Shown here piece by piece: positions 27,750 through 35,973 of a DNA stretch of 64,000 bases. A model generated the notes under the pieces. That model was not told the DNA's origin. It was given only the letters and a program-made list of their open reading frames with translations, and did not search any database. The position numbers and the translations under genes were made by a program. Each line of letters begins with the position of its first letter. Position 1 is the first letter of the stretch. This DNA is from an uncultured Eubacterium sp. (lineage in GTDB: Bacteria > Bacillota > Clostridia > Lachnospirales > Lachnospiraceae). The stretch is taken from NCBI GenBank assembly GCA_910584795.1, contig CAJUBZ010000012.1, forward strand, positions 1-64,000, in the 5' to 3' direction.

Positions 27750-28457
27750 CTATTCAGTATCTCCTAATAATGTCTCTGCTACTCTTAAATCATATGGATA
27801 CGTTATTTTTATGTTTGAGACTTCTCCATCCACCAAATAAACGTCTTCACCTTTTATAACAAATATCTTTGCCGCATCTGTCAATATCTCTTTTTCTTCG
27901 TCAGTCAAACTTTCGTATAAATTTTTTAGTTTTAATATCCTAAAGCTCTGCGGTGTCTGTCCCTGATACATTTTACTTCTGTCCGGTATGGATGAGATAA
28001 TCTGATTATTCTCACTGCATACAATTGTATCTGTTGCCGGAACAACGGTATCACATGCACCATACTCTTTTGCATACTTAATATTTTCTTCGATAATCCT
28101 ATGTGTAATAAACGGTCTTACGGAATCATGTGTTACAATAATATCTTCTTCACTAATTTTATAATTTTCTTCTATATACGAAATTGCATTTAATATGGTC
28201 TCATTTCTAGTTGTTCCGCCACAGACTACTGCAATCCTGCTATTATCTCCGATATGTTTTTGAATCAGATTTTTTGTATGATTTATCCATTCCTGTGGAC
28301 ACAATACAATAATCTTTTCAAAATTTTCATTAATATAGAATTTCTCCAATGTATGAATAATAATAGGTTTATTCCCAATATTTATATACTGTTTTGGTTT
28401 TTCTATATTTCCCATTCTGCTTCCGATACCACCTGCTAAAACAACTCCAAAAACCAT
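27750..28457 (-). CDS. tarI: D-ribitol-5-phosphate cytidylyltransferase TarI
   Basis: A 235-residue IspD-family cytidylyltransferase that makes CDP-ribitol from CTP and ribitol 5-phosphate. LAGGIGSRMG is the CTP-binding loop, and HDSVRPFI, DRSKMYQGQTPQSFR and SNIKITYPYDL are typical. The immediate tarJ neighbour favours TarI over IspD. AGGAGG precedes the ATG. A TGG-TATAAT extended -10 box (28527-28522) overlaps the stop codon of the upstream gene, so tarI may have its own promoter or be read through from the DUF5662 gene, 65 bases away. Confidence 0.9.
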   Translation of the reverse strand: MVFGVVLAGGIGSRMGNIEKPKQYINIGNKPIIIHTLEKFYINENFEKIIVLCPQEWINHTKNLIQKHIGDNSRIAVVCGGTTRNETILNAISYIEENYKISEEDIIVTHDSVRPFITHRIIEENIKYAKEYGACDTVVPATDTIVCSENNQIISSIPDRSKMYQGQTPQSFRILKLKNLYESLTDEEKEILTDAAKIFVIKGEDVYLVDGEVSNIKITYPYDLRVAETLLGDTE

Positions 28458-28522
28458 ACTTTCCTCCTAACTTTTTCCTTTTCTATTATAAAAATCTTTT
28501 TTGATACAATATTAAAATATAA

Positions 28523-29074
28523 TTATACCATATTATTCCTGTTTTTTAAACAGCCACGAATATAACGAAATGTCTCATCTTCTCCTTTTTCTGCTAACAT
28601 CCGCAATAATTTTTCAATTTCATTTCTTGTTTCTATATGAATACTTCTATGAGGCTTTCTCTTCTCAAAATATGCCAGAGGATCTGTCTGTGTGTAATTC
28701 TTTCCATTATATATTTTACTTGCCGCCACCCTGTCACAAAACATTTCAACCACATAATTATATGGCATCTTAACCGGCTCATTTCGTTTCGTTTCTAAAT
28801 TGTAATCTATCCAATATTCAAAATGGTGCCTGTTACGCCCTTTATGGTGCATCCATGCTTTAGAATAACCATGTTCCTCACGCTCTCCCTCATTGGGGCT
28901 GCGGGTCCCTGTATAATATCTGACACCAGGAATAAACTCAGCCGGAGAATATTTTGATAGGTCATGTCTTAACCCCTGCCAGAATATACCAGCTTTCCTG
29001 CAGTGTTTTATTACCTGATGTCTATGCTTTGTTATTGTAAAGAAATGCCCTGTTAATCTCTTCCAAAAATTCAT
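28523..29074 (-). CDS. DUF5662 family protein
   Basis: A 183-residue protein rich in His, Arg and Tyr. It matches my memory of the DUF5662 family of anaerobic Firmicutes, through HRHQVIKHCRKAGI, GLRHDLSKYSPAEF and HHKGRNRHHFEYWID. The regular His and Asp residues suggest a metal site, as in HD-like hydrolases, but no activity is established. There is no signal peptide. The ATG follows AGGAAAG. It is the third gene after two ATP-grasp ligases on the same strand, 57 bases away. Confidence 0.68.
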   Translation of the reverse strand: MNFWKRLTGHFFTITKHRHQVIKHCRKAGIFWQGLRHDLSKYSPAEFIPGVRYYTGTRSPNEGEREEHGYSKAWMHHKGRNRHHFEYWIDYNLETKRNEPVKMPYNYVVEMFCDRVAASKIYNGKNYTQTDPLAYFEKRKPHRSIHIETRNEIEKLLRMLAEKGEDETFRYIRGCLKNRNNMV

Positions 29075-29131
29075 AAATGTTCTTTCCTATATGCCTTTCT
29101 TATCAAAATATTTTACCACATTCCACTTCTT

Positions 29132-29947
29132 TTATAAATTAAGTTCAATGTTATCTCCCAATTTTGAGATAATATAGTCAGCGAACGCTCCTATAATATC
29201 TGTTTCTGTATTTTCATATACCATTCTTGCACCAACTGCATCCTCTATTTCATTAAACATAAGTTTTCCATCATGAAAAATAAAATCAATTCCTCCATAA
29301 TCAATATTCATCGTCTCCAATATTTTGTATACAATATCTTTTTCTTCTTCAGACAGAATATATTTTTCTGCACTTCCTCCCAGACTATAATTACTTTTAA
29401 ACCCTTCCTTTGACTGTCTGAGCATTGCAAGCACAGTTTCTCCCCCCATGACATATACTCTCAAATCTTTTCCCGGTTCATTGCAAAATCTCTGACATAT
29501 ATATTTTTCACCATCTAATTGTCTGACAGCCTTATCTTTCTCTGTTTCATCATGTACCAGATATACTTGATTTCCTCCATGCCCGTTTCTGCTCTTTATA
29601 ACACATGGATATTCCCACCCAGCCTCTAATAATGGCATAAAATCTATCTGATCTTTCAAAAATCTATATGTAGATAATTTATCATTTGCACATTTCGTAA
29701 CAAAAGAATTGTTGAGTACTTTAACTCCTTTTTGTTCAAGCCATTCTGCAACCACATAATTCCGGCTCCGATTCACGACGATATCCGGAATGCTCTTTTT
29801 TAACTGTTCCTCGATATTCTCATTGTCTAACAATATGACTTTGGTCAAAATATTCTTTTCTTTCAGCTTATTTGTAATAATGTCCACAAATCTTCTATTT
29901 TTTTTGAGATCTTCCATATAATACAGAATCCAGCACCTCTGTTTCAT
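29132..29947 (-). CDS. ATP-grasp ligase, RimK-like
   Basis: A 271-residue ATP-grasp protein. CVIKSRNGHGGNQVYLV is the ATP-binding lysine and glycine-rich loop, ICQRFCNEPGKDLRVYV carries the purine-site residues, and LMFNEIEDAVGARM holds the magnesium-binding acidic residues. Such enzymes couple ATP to the ligation of an amino acid or peptide to a carboxylate. The start is taken at 29947, six bases after GGAGG; an ATG three bases earlier and a frame opening at 29977 are less well placed. It pairs with a second ATP-grasp gene 59 bases upstream, and the two proteins may act on one substrate. Confidence 0.75.
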   Translation of the reverse strand: MKQRCWILYYMEDLKKNRRFVDIITNKLKEKNILTKVILLDNENIEEQLKKSIPDIVVNRSRNYVVAEWLEQKGVKVLNNSFVTKCANDKLSTYRFLKDQIDFMPLLEAGWEYPCVIKSRNGHGGNQVYLVHDETEKDKAVRQLDGEKYICQRFCNEPGKDLRVYVMGGETVLAMLRQSKEGFKSNYSLGGSAEKYILSEEEKDIVYKILETMNIDYGGIDFIFHDGKLMFNEIEDAVGARMVYENTETDIIGAFADYIISKLGDNIELNL

Positions 29948-30006
29948 CATCTTCCTCCATAATCCCCTCTGCTTCATTTGTCTATTCGGCTTTTAGGCAG
30001 ATTTTT

Positions 30007-30885
30007 CTATACCAGAATCTTCCCTTTTATATATTTCATAATATGCTCCGCCACATTCACTCCGGTGCAGTCAAATATATTTTTAAAATGTGCATTTGAG
30101 TTCACCTCACATAATATAGGTTCATTCTCCTTGCCAAACATAATATCAACACCTGCAAAATCCAAGCCTAACTCCCTGCATACCGCTACCGCCATCTCTT
30201 CCTGCTCTTTTGTCGGAGTATACCTGTTCATCTTTCCACCATTTGTCACATTTGCCCTAAAATCGTTCTCATTTCTCCGCTCCATAGCTGTTACAATCTG
30301 TTCTCCAACTACATGTATCCGTACATCCCTGCCTTCTGAACTTTCAATATATTCCTGCATAATAAACTCATCATGACCGATTGACTTTATCTTTTCCACT
30401 GCGTCATAATAATTTTCCACCAGATAGACCTGTTCACCAAAAGAACCTTTGTTTTCTTTAATTATCATAGGATAGCCAAGACTTTTCTGAACCTGTAAAA
30501 CAAAAGTATAATCCTGATATTCTTTGTCAAAAGTCATCGGAGCTATAAAAGTTTTTGGCATTTCTATATTTTTATTCTTTAATTTAATAAATGTGAGAGC
30601 TTTATCATCACATGCTTCAATACCATCTGCACTGTTAAATACCTGGAACCCCTCTCGTTCTAAAAGTCTGGCCAATTTTATATCTTTATCCCAGAATAAC
30701 ACAAAATCCGGTCTGGATGCCCAGGCAGTATCCTGTGGATTTGCCGGAAGAATCGAATCTAACTGATCATTGGGAATTTTCCTCAATTTCATTCCTTCTT
30801 TTTCTGCCGCATCCATCAGCCAGCAGTATATCTCCTCAAATTTTTCACTTTTTAAATATCCATTTACAATCAACCAGCCTTGCAT
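30007..30885 (-). CDS. ATP-grasp ligase, RimK family
   Basis: A 292-residue RimK-like carboxylate-amine ligase. It has MIIKENKGSFGEQVYLV (ATP loop), FIMQEYIESSEGRDVRIHVVG, and ILCEVNSNAHFKNI, in which the Glu and Asn bind magnesium. RimK proteins add glutamate or similar residues to proteins or metabolites; the local substrate is unknown. The ATG has GGAG seven bases upstream. The 5' flank carries an unusual GC-rich hairpin (30933-30962). Likely first gene of a unit with the second ATP-grasp gene and DUF5662. Confidence 0.8.
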   Translation of the reverse strand: MQGWLIVNGYLKSEKFEEIYCWLMDAAEKEGMKLRKIPNDQLDSILPANPQDTAWASRPDFVLFWDKDIKLARLLEREGFQVFNSADGIEACDDKALTFIKLKNKNIEMPKTFIAPMTFDKEYQDYTFVLQVQKSLGYPMIIKENKGSFGEQVYLVENYYDAVEKIKSIGHDEFIMQEYIESSEGRDVRIHVVGEQIVTAMERRNENDFRANVTNGGKMNRYTPTKEQEEMAVAVCRELGLDFAGVDIMFGKENEPILCEVNSNAHFKNIFDCTGVNVAEHIMKYIKGKILV

Positions 30886-30932
30886 CTAAACACTCCGATC
30901 TGCTAAATTATTTTTTCTTCATTACAGCAAAG

Positions 30933-30962
30933 AACGGTTAGGGCCCCCTTGCCTTAACCGTT
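30933..30962. repeat. GC-rich hairpin upstream of the ATP-grasp unit
   Basis: AACGGTTAGGGC (30933-30944) pairs with GCCTTAACCGTT (30951-30962) with one G-U type position and a 6-base loop. No T-run follows on either strand. It lies about 50 bases before the ATP-grasp start codon and may be part of its leader. No riboswitch class was recognised. Confidence 0.4.
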
Positions 30963-30988
30963 CCGGACTGAAAAATATGTTAGTATAC

Positions 30989-31014
30989 TTATAAGTCTTA
31001 GGAGAGACTTATAA
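30989..31014. repeat. Perfect 10-base inverted repeat
   Basis: TTATAAGTCT (30989-30998) and AGACTTATAA (31005-31014) flank TAGGAG. It lies between divergent genes (30885 minus, 31144 plus) and could be an operator or a leader hairpin. Confidence 0.4.
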
Positions 31015-31143
31015 ATATTTGGTACTACCTTTCTATTATAACAAATTCTTTTTAATATTCAATATCCTTTTCTTCTTTTTACCTTTCCCTTGTCGACATT
31101 TTATGATACTATGGATAAAGAGTATTTCGTAGGAGGTTATAAA

Positions 31144-31788
31144 ATGAGTAACGAAACTAAAAAGAAAGATAATAATATGCTATATATTGCCGTTTTTACA
31201 GCAATCATTATAATTGCAATCATTGTAATTGTGATTCTTAAATCTGGTGGTGAAGACAGCAATGTACAAAACAGCAACCAAAAAGCAACACCAGTACCTG
31301 TATCTGTTATTTCCACAGAAGGATCGCAGAACGAAACCATTAATAAAAATATTAAAAGTATCAGAGATGTGAAATTTGGAAAATCCCATAAGGCTATTCA
31401 GAAAGCCGAAAAAAATATGAATGATACTTTGGACGGAAACTATGTTGCTGCTCCTGATGGAACTGCTGCTTATTTAACTTATCGTTTTAATGGAAAAAAA
31501 GTTCCTGAATTTTTCGGAACCAAAGTCGTTCCAACAGACAACAACGCTCTTTTAGAATATGTCTTTGATAAAGATGACAAAATGTATGAGATTCGTTTAC
31601 AGTATGGAAAATTACCAAAAGAAGTATACGAATCTATTGTTTCAAACATATCATCCACATATGATAACTCAACATATTCAAGAACATTTTCTCATGGTTC
31701 AATTGAAACATGGTGGAAATCAAAAAATGTTACACTTACTGCATATTATCAGGAAACCGGTGTTAGCGTATATATAAGAAAAAACTAA
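31144..31788 (+). CDS. Membrane-anchored extracytoplasmic protein of unknown function
   Basis: The 214 residues comprise a short charged start (MSNETKKKDNN), one strong membrane helix (about 13-32) and an extracytoplasmic domain with a Thr/Ser-rich linker. No family was recognised. The domain, from about residue 75, begins IRDVKFGKSHKAIQKAEKNM and contains YRFNGKKVPEFFG and LQYGKLPKEVY. This resembles small PepSY/SmpA-like folds in layout only. AGGAGG with good spacing fixes the ATG at 31144; the frame extends to 31090 without a ribosome site. It ends at a terminator. Confidence 0.6.
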   Translation: MSNETKKKDNNMLYIAVFTAIIIIAIIVIVILKSGGEDSNVQNSNQKATPVPVSVISTEGSQNETINKNIKSIRDVKFGKSHKAIQKAEKNMNDTLDGNYVAAPDGTAAYLTYRFNGKKVPEFFGTKVVPTDNNALLEYVFDKDDKMYEIRLQYGKLPKEVYESIVSNISSTYDNSTYSRTFSHGSIETWWKSKNVTLTAYYQETGVSVYIRKN

Positions 31789-31806
31789 TAAATAACATGA
31801 AAAGCA

Positions 31807-31835
31807 AACTGTCGTGTCAGAACGGCAGTTTTTTC
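31807..31835 (+). terminator. Intrinsic terminator
   Basis: AAACTGTCGT (31807-31816) pairs with AACGGCAGTTT (31822-31832), including one G-U pair, and a run of T follows. Confidence 0.8.
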
Positions 31836-31914
31836 TTTAAAGCATTGCTAATTTATAATTTTATGATAAAACTATAAATATAACTATATGAATTGTTTTA
31901 TACAAGGAGGCACC

Positions 31915-33813
31915 ATGTCATTTAATGATTATATACAGGCAGCAAAATTAGGCAAAAAAGATTATCAATCAAAACTAATGGAAGGAAAAAGTCCGACCTT
32001 ACAAGTTTTAGATGATATTTTGCATGCCACAAAAAATTATCATGAAGTTTCTCTGGGACTTGTTGAAATTCCTTTGGAACAGATCGTCGGAACAAAGACA
32101 ACCGGTAGAAGCAATTCTTTTTCCAGTAATTTTATGCCAATCTTAGACTCTAGTTCTGAATTTGCAACAAAATGGATCCGCCTCTGTGCCAGTCAGCAGG
32201 AAGAAGGAATAAAAGAACCTATTAAAGCTTATGAATATATGAACAAATTTTATGTTTTAGAAGGCAATAAACGTGTGAGTGTTCTGAAATACTTTGATGC
32301 TGTTTCTATTGTTGGTGAAGTTATTCGTATACTTCCCAAAAAAACAGATGATTTAGATATTAAAATATATTATGAATATATGGATTTTTACGAATTATCT
32401 AAGATTAATTATCTATATTTTTCTAAATCTGGATGCTTCGAAAAACTTCAGACCCTGGTAGGAAAGAATACAGATGAAAACTGGTCTTTCGACGATAAAA
32501 TGAATTTTCGCTCCCTGTTTCAAAGTTTTAAAACAGAATACAGAAACCTGGGAGGTGATGCATTAAATCATATTACCTGTGGAGATGCGTTTCTTGCATT
32601 TGTAGAACTTTATGGATATGACGAACTTCTAACAAAAGACAGTGGAGAATTAAATGACCTGATTACATTAAATTATAAAGAATTTGAATTAATGTCTGAA
32701 AATGAAGTAGAACTCCGCTTAACAGCCTCAACAAAAAAAGCTTCTATGTTAAGCAAACTTCTTCCAACCGGAAATCGCACACTAAAAGTTGCTTTCATTT
32801 ATGAAAAAACATCTGCTTCGTCGTCCTGGACCTACTCACACGAATTAGGAAGGCTTCATATTGAAGAATCTTTTCCGGAAGAAGTCTCCACAACCTTTTA
32901 TGATAATGTGAACGCCTATAATATTGACGAGACGATAGAAGATGCTATTGATGATGACTGCGATGTAATTTTTACTACTTCGCCAACGTTCTCTCAGGCA
33001 AGTTTAAAAGCAGCCCTCGCCAATTCAAAAATAACTATTTTAAATTGCTCTCTGCATGATCCTCATAGCTCTATGAGAACTTACTATTCCAGAATGCATG
33101 AAGCGAAATTTATTATGGGAGCTGTAGCCGGTGCCATGACAGAAAACAATGTTATTGGATATATTGCTGATTACCCGATTTATGGCACGATTGCAAATAT
33201 TAATGCTTTTGCATTAGGTGTAAAAATGACAAACCCCAGAGCAAACATTCATTTGATGTGGAGCTGTCTGAAAGATTTAGATATAGAAGAGCAGTTAAAA
33301 AAAGTTTGTCCGGATATTGTCTCAGATAAAAACCTGTCAGTTCCAGAAGCGGGAACAAGGTATTATGGTTTATATAAAGTTTTTGCTGATGGCATCTGGA
33401 ATCTTGCAATTCCGGTATATCATTGGGGACGGTTTTATGAACAGTTGATACGTGCCATTTTGGATGGGACTTGGAAATCCGACGATACCAAAAGTGCCAA
33501 AGCAATTAATTACTGGTGGGGCATGGCAGAAAATGCGATTGATATTATTTCTTCTCCCTGGCTGCCGGAAGGTACAAAAAGATTAATGGAACTTTTAACA
33601 AAAACGATACGTTCAGGTGATTTTAATCCATTTTCCGGTGTAATTTACTCTCAGGACAAAACAATTCGGAATGGTGAAAATCAGACACTTTCCCCAGATG
33701 ATATTATTACAATGGATTGGCTGTCTGACAATATTATCGGTGAGATTCCAGTCATTGATGAGCTGGAAGAAAATGCAAAGCCTGTTGCAATTCAACAGGG
33801 ATTAAATACGTAA
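31915..33813 (+). CDS. Cytoplasmic ParB-like :: BMP-family sensor fusion
   Basis: The 632-residue protein has no signal peptide. Residues about 45-160 resemble the ParB/sulfiredoxin-like N-terminal fold: IPLEQIVGTKTTGRSN, then GIKEPIKAYEYMNKFYVLEGNKRVSVLKYF, where GNKR takes the place of GERR. From about 285 to 560 it matches the BMP (basic membrane protein, PnrA/Med-like) substrate-binding fold: KVAFIYEKT, FTTSPTFSQASLKAA, AKFIMGAVAGAM, and NVIGYIADYPIYGT. BMP proteins normally bind nucleosides outside the cell, so a cytoplasmic copy suggests a regulatory ligand sensor. The ATG at 31915 follows AAGGAGG. A metallophosphoesterase gene follows after 13 bases. Confidence 0.7.
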   Translation: MSFNDYIQAAKLGKKDYQSKLMEGKSPTLQVLDDILHATKNYHEVSLGLVEIPLEQIVGTKTTGRSNSFSSNFMPILDSSSEFATKWIRLCASQQEEGIKEPIKAYEYMNKFYVLEGNKRVSVLKYFDAVSIVGEVIRILPKKTDDLDIKIYYEYMDFYELSKINYLYFSKSGCFEKLQTLVGKNTDENWSFDDKMNFRSLFQSFKTEYRNLGGDALNHITCGDAFLAFVELYGYDELLTKDSGELNDLITLNYKEFELMSENEVELRLTASTKKASMLSKLLPTGNRTLKVAFIYEKTSASSSWTYSHELGRLHIEESFPEEVSTTFYDNVNAYNIDETIEDAIDDDCDVIFTTSPTFSQASLKAALANSKITILNCSLHDPHSSMRTYYSRMHEAKFIMGAVAGAMTENNVIGYIADYPIYGTIANINAFALGVKMTNPRANIHLMWSCLKDLDIEEQLKKVCPDIVSDKNLSVPEAGTRYYGLYKVFADGIWNLAIPVYHWGRFYEQLIRAILDGTWKSDDTKSAKAINYWWGMAENAIDIISSPWLPEGTKRLMELLTKTIRSGDFNPFSGVIYSQDKTIRNGENQTLSPDDIITMDWLSDNIIGEIPVIDELEENAKPVAIQQGLNT

Positions 33814-33826
33814 AGGAACTTGATTT

Positions 33827-34429
33827 ATGAAAATATTATTTGTTTCAGACGAAGAATCTTCATACTACTGGGATCACTATTCTCCAGACCAGTTTAAAGA
33901 CATTGATTTAATTATCTCATGTGGAGATTTAAAACCCCAATATTTATCATTTTTAGTCACTTTATCTCATGTCCCTGTACTGTATGTGCACGGAAACCAT
34001 GATGAGCGGTACATTACATCTCCACCCGAAGGATGTATCTGTATTGATGATGATTTATTCGTATATAAGGGGATTCGCATTATAGGACTGGGTGGATCTA
34101 TGAGATACCGTCCAGGACATTTTCAATATACCGAAAAACAGATGCGGAAAAGATTCCGGCGGCTTCGTCATAAAATATTTTTGAAAAAAGGAATTGACAT
34201 TCTTGTAACACATTCCCCTGCAAAGGGACTTAACGATGGCACGGATTTGCCTCATCAGGGCTTTTCTGTTTTCCGGGATATTATGAAAAAACATAAACCG
34301 AAATACTTCGTCCATGGACATGTGCACAAATCTTATGGCCATAAATTTAAAAGATTTGACACCTTTGAAGAAACCACAGTTGTAAATGCCTGTGAACGAT
34401 GCATTGTGGAATATAAAACTGAATCTTAG
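33827..34429 (+). CDS. Calcineurin-like metallophosphoesterase
   Basis: The 200 residues carry the dinuclear metal motifs in order: a SDEES segment where D-x-H is usual, GDLK, GNHDE, THSP and HGHVH. The first motif lacks its His. Members hydrolyse phosphodiesters or phosphomonoesters, and the natural substrate here is unknown. Short spacing to the upstream ParB-like::BMP gene indicates co-transcription, perhaps a ligand sensor with its enzyme. It ends at a very long hairpin. Confidence 0.85.
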   Translation: MKILFVSDEESSYYWDHYSPDQFKDIDLIISCGDLKPQYLSFLVTLSHVPVLYVHGNHDERYITSPPEGCICIDDDLFVYKGIRIIGLGGSMRYRPGHFQYTEKQMRKRFRRLRHKIFLKKGIDILVTHSPAKGLNDGTDLPHQGFSVFRDIMKKHKPKYFVHGHVHKSYGHKFKRFDTFEETTVVNACERCIVEYKTES

Positions 34430-34434
34430 TAAAG

Positions 34435-34515
34435 AAAAAGTGAACGATTGTTATAAATTTTTTTAACTATAGACCATAACTGTTAAAATTTTTATAACAA
34501 TCGTTCACTTTTTCA
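34435..34515. terminator. Bidirectional terminator with an unusually long stem
   Basis: AAAAAGTGAACGATTGTTAT (from 34435) pairs perfectly with its complement ending at 34515. The stem continues with few mismatches through the A/T-rich part to about 33 pairs, leaving a loop of roughly a dozen bases. It separates convergent genes ending at 34429 and 34527. Confidence 0.8.
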
Positions 34516-34526
34516 CCTTATATCGT

Positions 34527-35636
34527 TTATTTTATAGACACCCACAGTGCCGGACGCATGTAAATATTTTTGTTACTTGCTTCATATCCATAATTCATAA
34601 CTTCGCCATACGACACATACTGTGCTGTATTTTGACTGTTTCCGGGATTAATTAACCACCAGTCTCTTGTATAATTGTCCAATATTTCTTTATATTCCTG
34701 TGCCTGCTTGTCATTCAGCAAAAACAATTTATCTGTAGTCTTTCTTCCACCTTTTGTTTTATACTGCTCATTATCCGGCACCACAATATTTGTTTCCAGT
34801 ATTTTTTCTTTCATCTGCTGACAAAATGTCTCATCCATAAAGTCTGAATTTAAATAATATCTAAGAGTACTTTCTGCCCAGGTAACATTTTCATTTGTCT
34901 CATGATATGCATAACCGTTTATTGGTTCTGATTTTACAAGCAGTACTTTATCCGCTTCTTTTTCCGCCATAAGCCATTTATACTCTCCAAATAAAACACT
35001 TGTGCCAACTTCAGAGTTCTTTATATTATCTATTTCTAATTCTGTAAGTAATGACTTACTTTCTTTATAATCATCTAAAGCTCTGAATGCATCTTTTGCA
35101 TCAGTGTATTGGTTATTTTCTTTTGACTGAACAGCAAATTTATATCTGCTCTCCTGACTTCTGCTGACACTGTCTTTATAGTCTTTTAAATTATGAAACA
35201 TTTTATATGATTTCTCATAATTTTCTATCTTTTCATAAAAATCTGCTCTTGCATAACGTCCAGATTTTGTTTTTAAATAAGCTGCCCCTCCAATTGCTGC
35301 AATGATAAGAACTAGAATTAACGAAAGAATAACTTTTCTAAAAATTCCTTTGCCCTGTTTTTCTTCAACCTCAGCATTTTCTCTCTTCTGTTTATCTTTT
35401 TCTTTTTGTACTTTGATTTGCTCTTTGAATTTCTTTGCCTGTTCTCTTGCCTCCATGCATAACTCTTCTGAGTCTTTATAGTCTCCTAAATCTTCATATA
35501 TCTTTGCAATACTATCGTATATTTCTGCTTTTTCTTTATCTCTCATAAGACATGGCGTTGCAACTGTTAATTTTTTTGCTTCTAAATATTTTTGTTCATC
35601 TGTTTTTGCAACCGTCTTTGCCTTTTTCTCCGCCAT
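34527..35636 (-). CDS. DUF6273 protein with a central membrane helix
   Basis: This 369-residue protein has a cytoplasmic N-terminus with tetratricopeptide-like repeats, a charged linker, one membrane helix (about 101-121) and an outer region. Three short motifs repeat: LGDYKDSEEL, LKDYKDSVSR and LDDYKESKSL. The C-terminal half resembles DUF6273, ending MRPALWVSIK, with STLRYYLNSDFMDETF. The function is unknown. The start at 35636 has GGAGG five bases upstream. The longer frame from 35672 would begin upstream of a well-formed -10 box, so it is rejected. Confidence 0.68.
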   Translation of the reverse strand: MAEKKAKTVAKTDEQKYLEAKKLTVATPCLMRDKEKAEIYDSIAKIYEDLGDYKDSEELCMEAREQAKKFKEQIKVQKEKDKQKRENAEVEEKQGKGIFRKVILSLILVLIIAAIGGAAYLKTKSGRYARADFYEKIENYEKSYKMFHNLKDYKDSVSRSQESRYKFAVQSKENNQYTDAKDAFRALDDYKESKSLLTELEIDNIKNSEVGTSVLFGEYKWLMAEKEADKVLLVKSEPINGYAYHETNENVTWAESTLRYYLNSDFMDETFCQQMKEKILETNIVVPDNEQYKTKGGRKTTDKLFLLNDKQAQEYKEILDNYTRDWWLINPGNSQNTAQYVSYGEVMNYGYEASNKNIYMRPALWVSIK

Positions 35637-35663
35637 AAGCACCTCCACTGTTTGTTGATTATT

Positions 35664-35691
35664 ATTATACACAGTTTAGTGATTTTTTCAA
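35664..35691 (-). promoter_or_regulatory. Promoter of the DUF6273 gene
   Basis: TTGAAA (35691-35686), a 16-base spacer ending TGTG, and TATAAT (35669-35664) on the minus strand. The predicted start near 35657 leaves a leader of about 20 bases. Confidence 0.65.
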
Positions 35692-35772
35692 TGTGAAAGA
35701 GATTCGTTACCTTTCTGATACGAGCAAGCAGACAATTTATTTCGTTAACCCCTTACAGTTTTGTATTCATTC

Positions 35773-35971
35773 TTATCTTTTTTCTATCAAATATTGATAT
35801 TTTCGCATCTGTTGAAATATAATTTCTTTGACACGCTCCTTTGTATCCTGATCATAAATTAATATACTTTCTACTATGTACCATATATTGTCCTTCTGCC
35901 ACTTAAGTTGGTTTCCTTTTGATGATTGACGTTCATTTTTTTTTTATGTTTTGTTCAAATAGTTCTATCAT
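35773..35971 (-). pseudogene. Remnant of a HipA/CtkA-like kinase toxin gene
   Basis: Three bases after the antitoxin stop, ATG (35971) starts MIELFEQNIKKK and then hits TGA within a run of ten A (35936-35945 on the plus strand as T). If one A is removed, the frame continues through NERQSSKGNQLKWQKDNIWY and on to a TAA at 35773-35775, 66 residues in all. The SSKGNQ-KW-x-WY stretch matches what I remember as the N-terminus of HipA-like CtkA-family kinases paired with this type of HTH antitoxin. The kinase body of about 250 residues is missing. I therefore read it as an internally deleted, frameshifted toxin. The identification is inferred. Confidence 0.55.
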
Positions 35972-35973
35972 TA

